Origin: Erinaceus europaeus
Lineage: Eukaryota; Chordata; Mammalia; Eulipotyphla; Erinaceidae
Length of the DNA stretch: 64,000 nt
Assembly: GCF_950295315.1 (NCBI RefSeq)
Contig: NC_080168.1
Span: 71,910,008-71,974,007, forward strand
Reading direction: 5' to 3'
The notes beneath the pieces were generated by a model. It ran no database searches. It saw nothing but the letters and a program-made list of their open reading frames with translations, and was not told the DNA's origin. This document shows, piece after piece, positions 63,891 through 64,000 of the stretch (position 1 is its first letter; each line of letters begins with the position of its first letter). The position numbers were made by a program, and so were the translations under genes.

Positions 63891-64000
63891 TATTTATTTT
63901 AATGAGAGATAAAGAGAGGAAAGAAAAAGAGACCAAAGCACTGCTCACCTCTGGCTTATGATGTTGCCGGGAATTGAACCTAGAAACTTGGATCTTCAAG
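63891..64000 (-). mobile_element. SINE-C-like, cut by the window edge
   Basis: AGCACTGCTCACCTCTGGC and GGAATTGAACCTAG. Confidence 0.65.

Noticed and set aside
1..64000. CRISPR array, operons, prophage or bacterial genes
   Set aside because: All direct repeats are eukaryotic retroelements or microsatellites; introns, CpG island, L1 and SINEs show nuclear mammalian DNA.

Overview
The window reads as nuclear DNA of an insectivore, most likely the European hedgehog (Erinaceus) or a close relative. The main reason is the density of tRNA-derived SINEs of the hedgehog (ERI) kind: well over 100 copies or fragments, many young, with intact Pol III A and B boxes and clear target-site duplications (TSDs). 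I use local labels. SINE-A has A box TAGCGCAGCGG, B box GGTTCGAGCCC and a tail of CAACAACGACATCAATAAC type; a 'long' form adds a module reading CAATAACCCTGGAGGC. SINE-B has a GTGGCGCACCTGGTTGAGC head. SINE-C has ATAGCATAATGGTTATGC. SINE-D has GTGGCGCAGTGGATAAAGC. SINE-E and SINE-F are older families with an AGCTCA-type head. Repeat boundaries are accurate to a few bases where a TSD is quoted and to about 10-20 bases elsewhere.

Only one host gene is convincingly present: the 5' part of ZMYM2, on the minus strand. A GC-rich CpG island at about 53.8-56.4 kb holds its probable promoter and first non-coding exon. A first intron region of about 45 kb (10.4-55 kb) follows. The exon with the start codon is at 9527-10383 and the next coding exon, which starts the MYM zinc fingers, is at 3352-3637. 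The two exons join in phase (G|AT, aspartate 283). The rest of the gene lies beyond the left edge. The region right of the island (56.4-64 kb) is upstream sequence full of repeats, plus a truncated RPL38 retropseudogene.

The introns are built of nested retroelements. A full-length L1 (35.6-41.7 kb, antisense to ZMYM2) has a recognisable 5' UTR, ORF1, ORF2 and 3' UTR, but one nonsense codon and three frameshifts. Several other L1 pieces of different ages are present, and a second L1 5' end runs into a 200-N assembly gap at 12732-12931. Nested insertions with TSDs allow a relative chronology.

The most unusual items are: (1) two nearly identical fragments of a non-L1 LINE with a CX1CX7HX4C C-terminus and a (GAA)n tail, one inserted with a TSD into a hedgehog SINE; (2) a 250-bp inverted copy of a nearby SINE junction pasted into another SINE 500 bp away; (3) an L1 lineage with two 3' UTRs in tandem separated by an internal A-run; (4) a dimeric SINE present twice with the same junction, once bounded by a single TSD; (5) SINE heads that lack their 3' part, one with a TSD and one folded back on itself.
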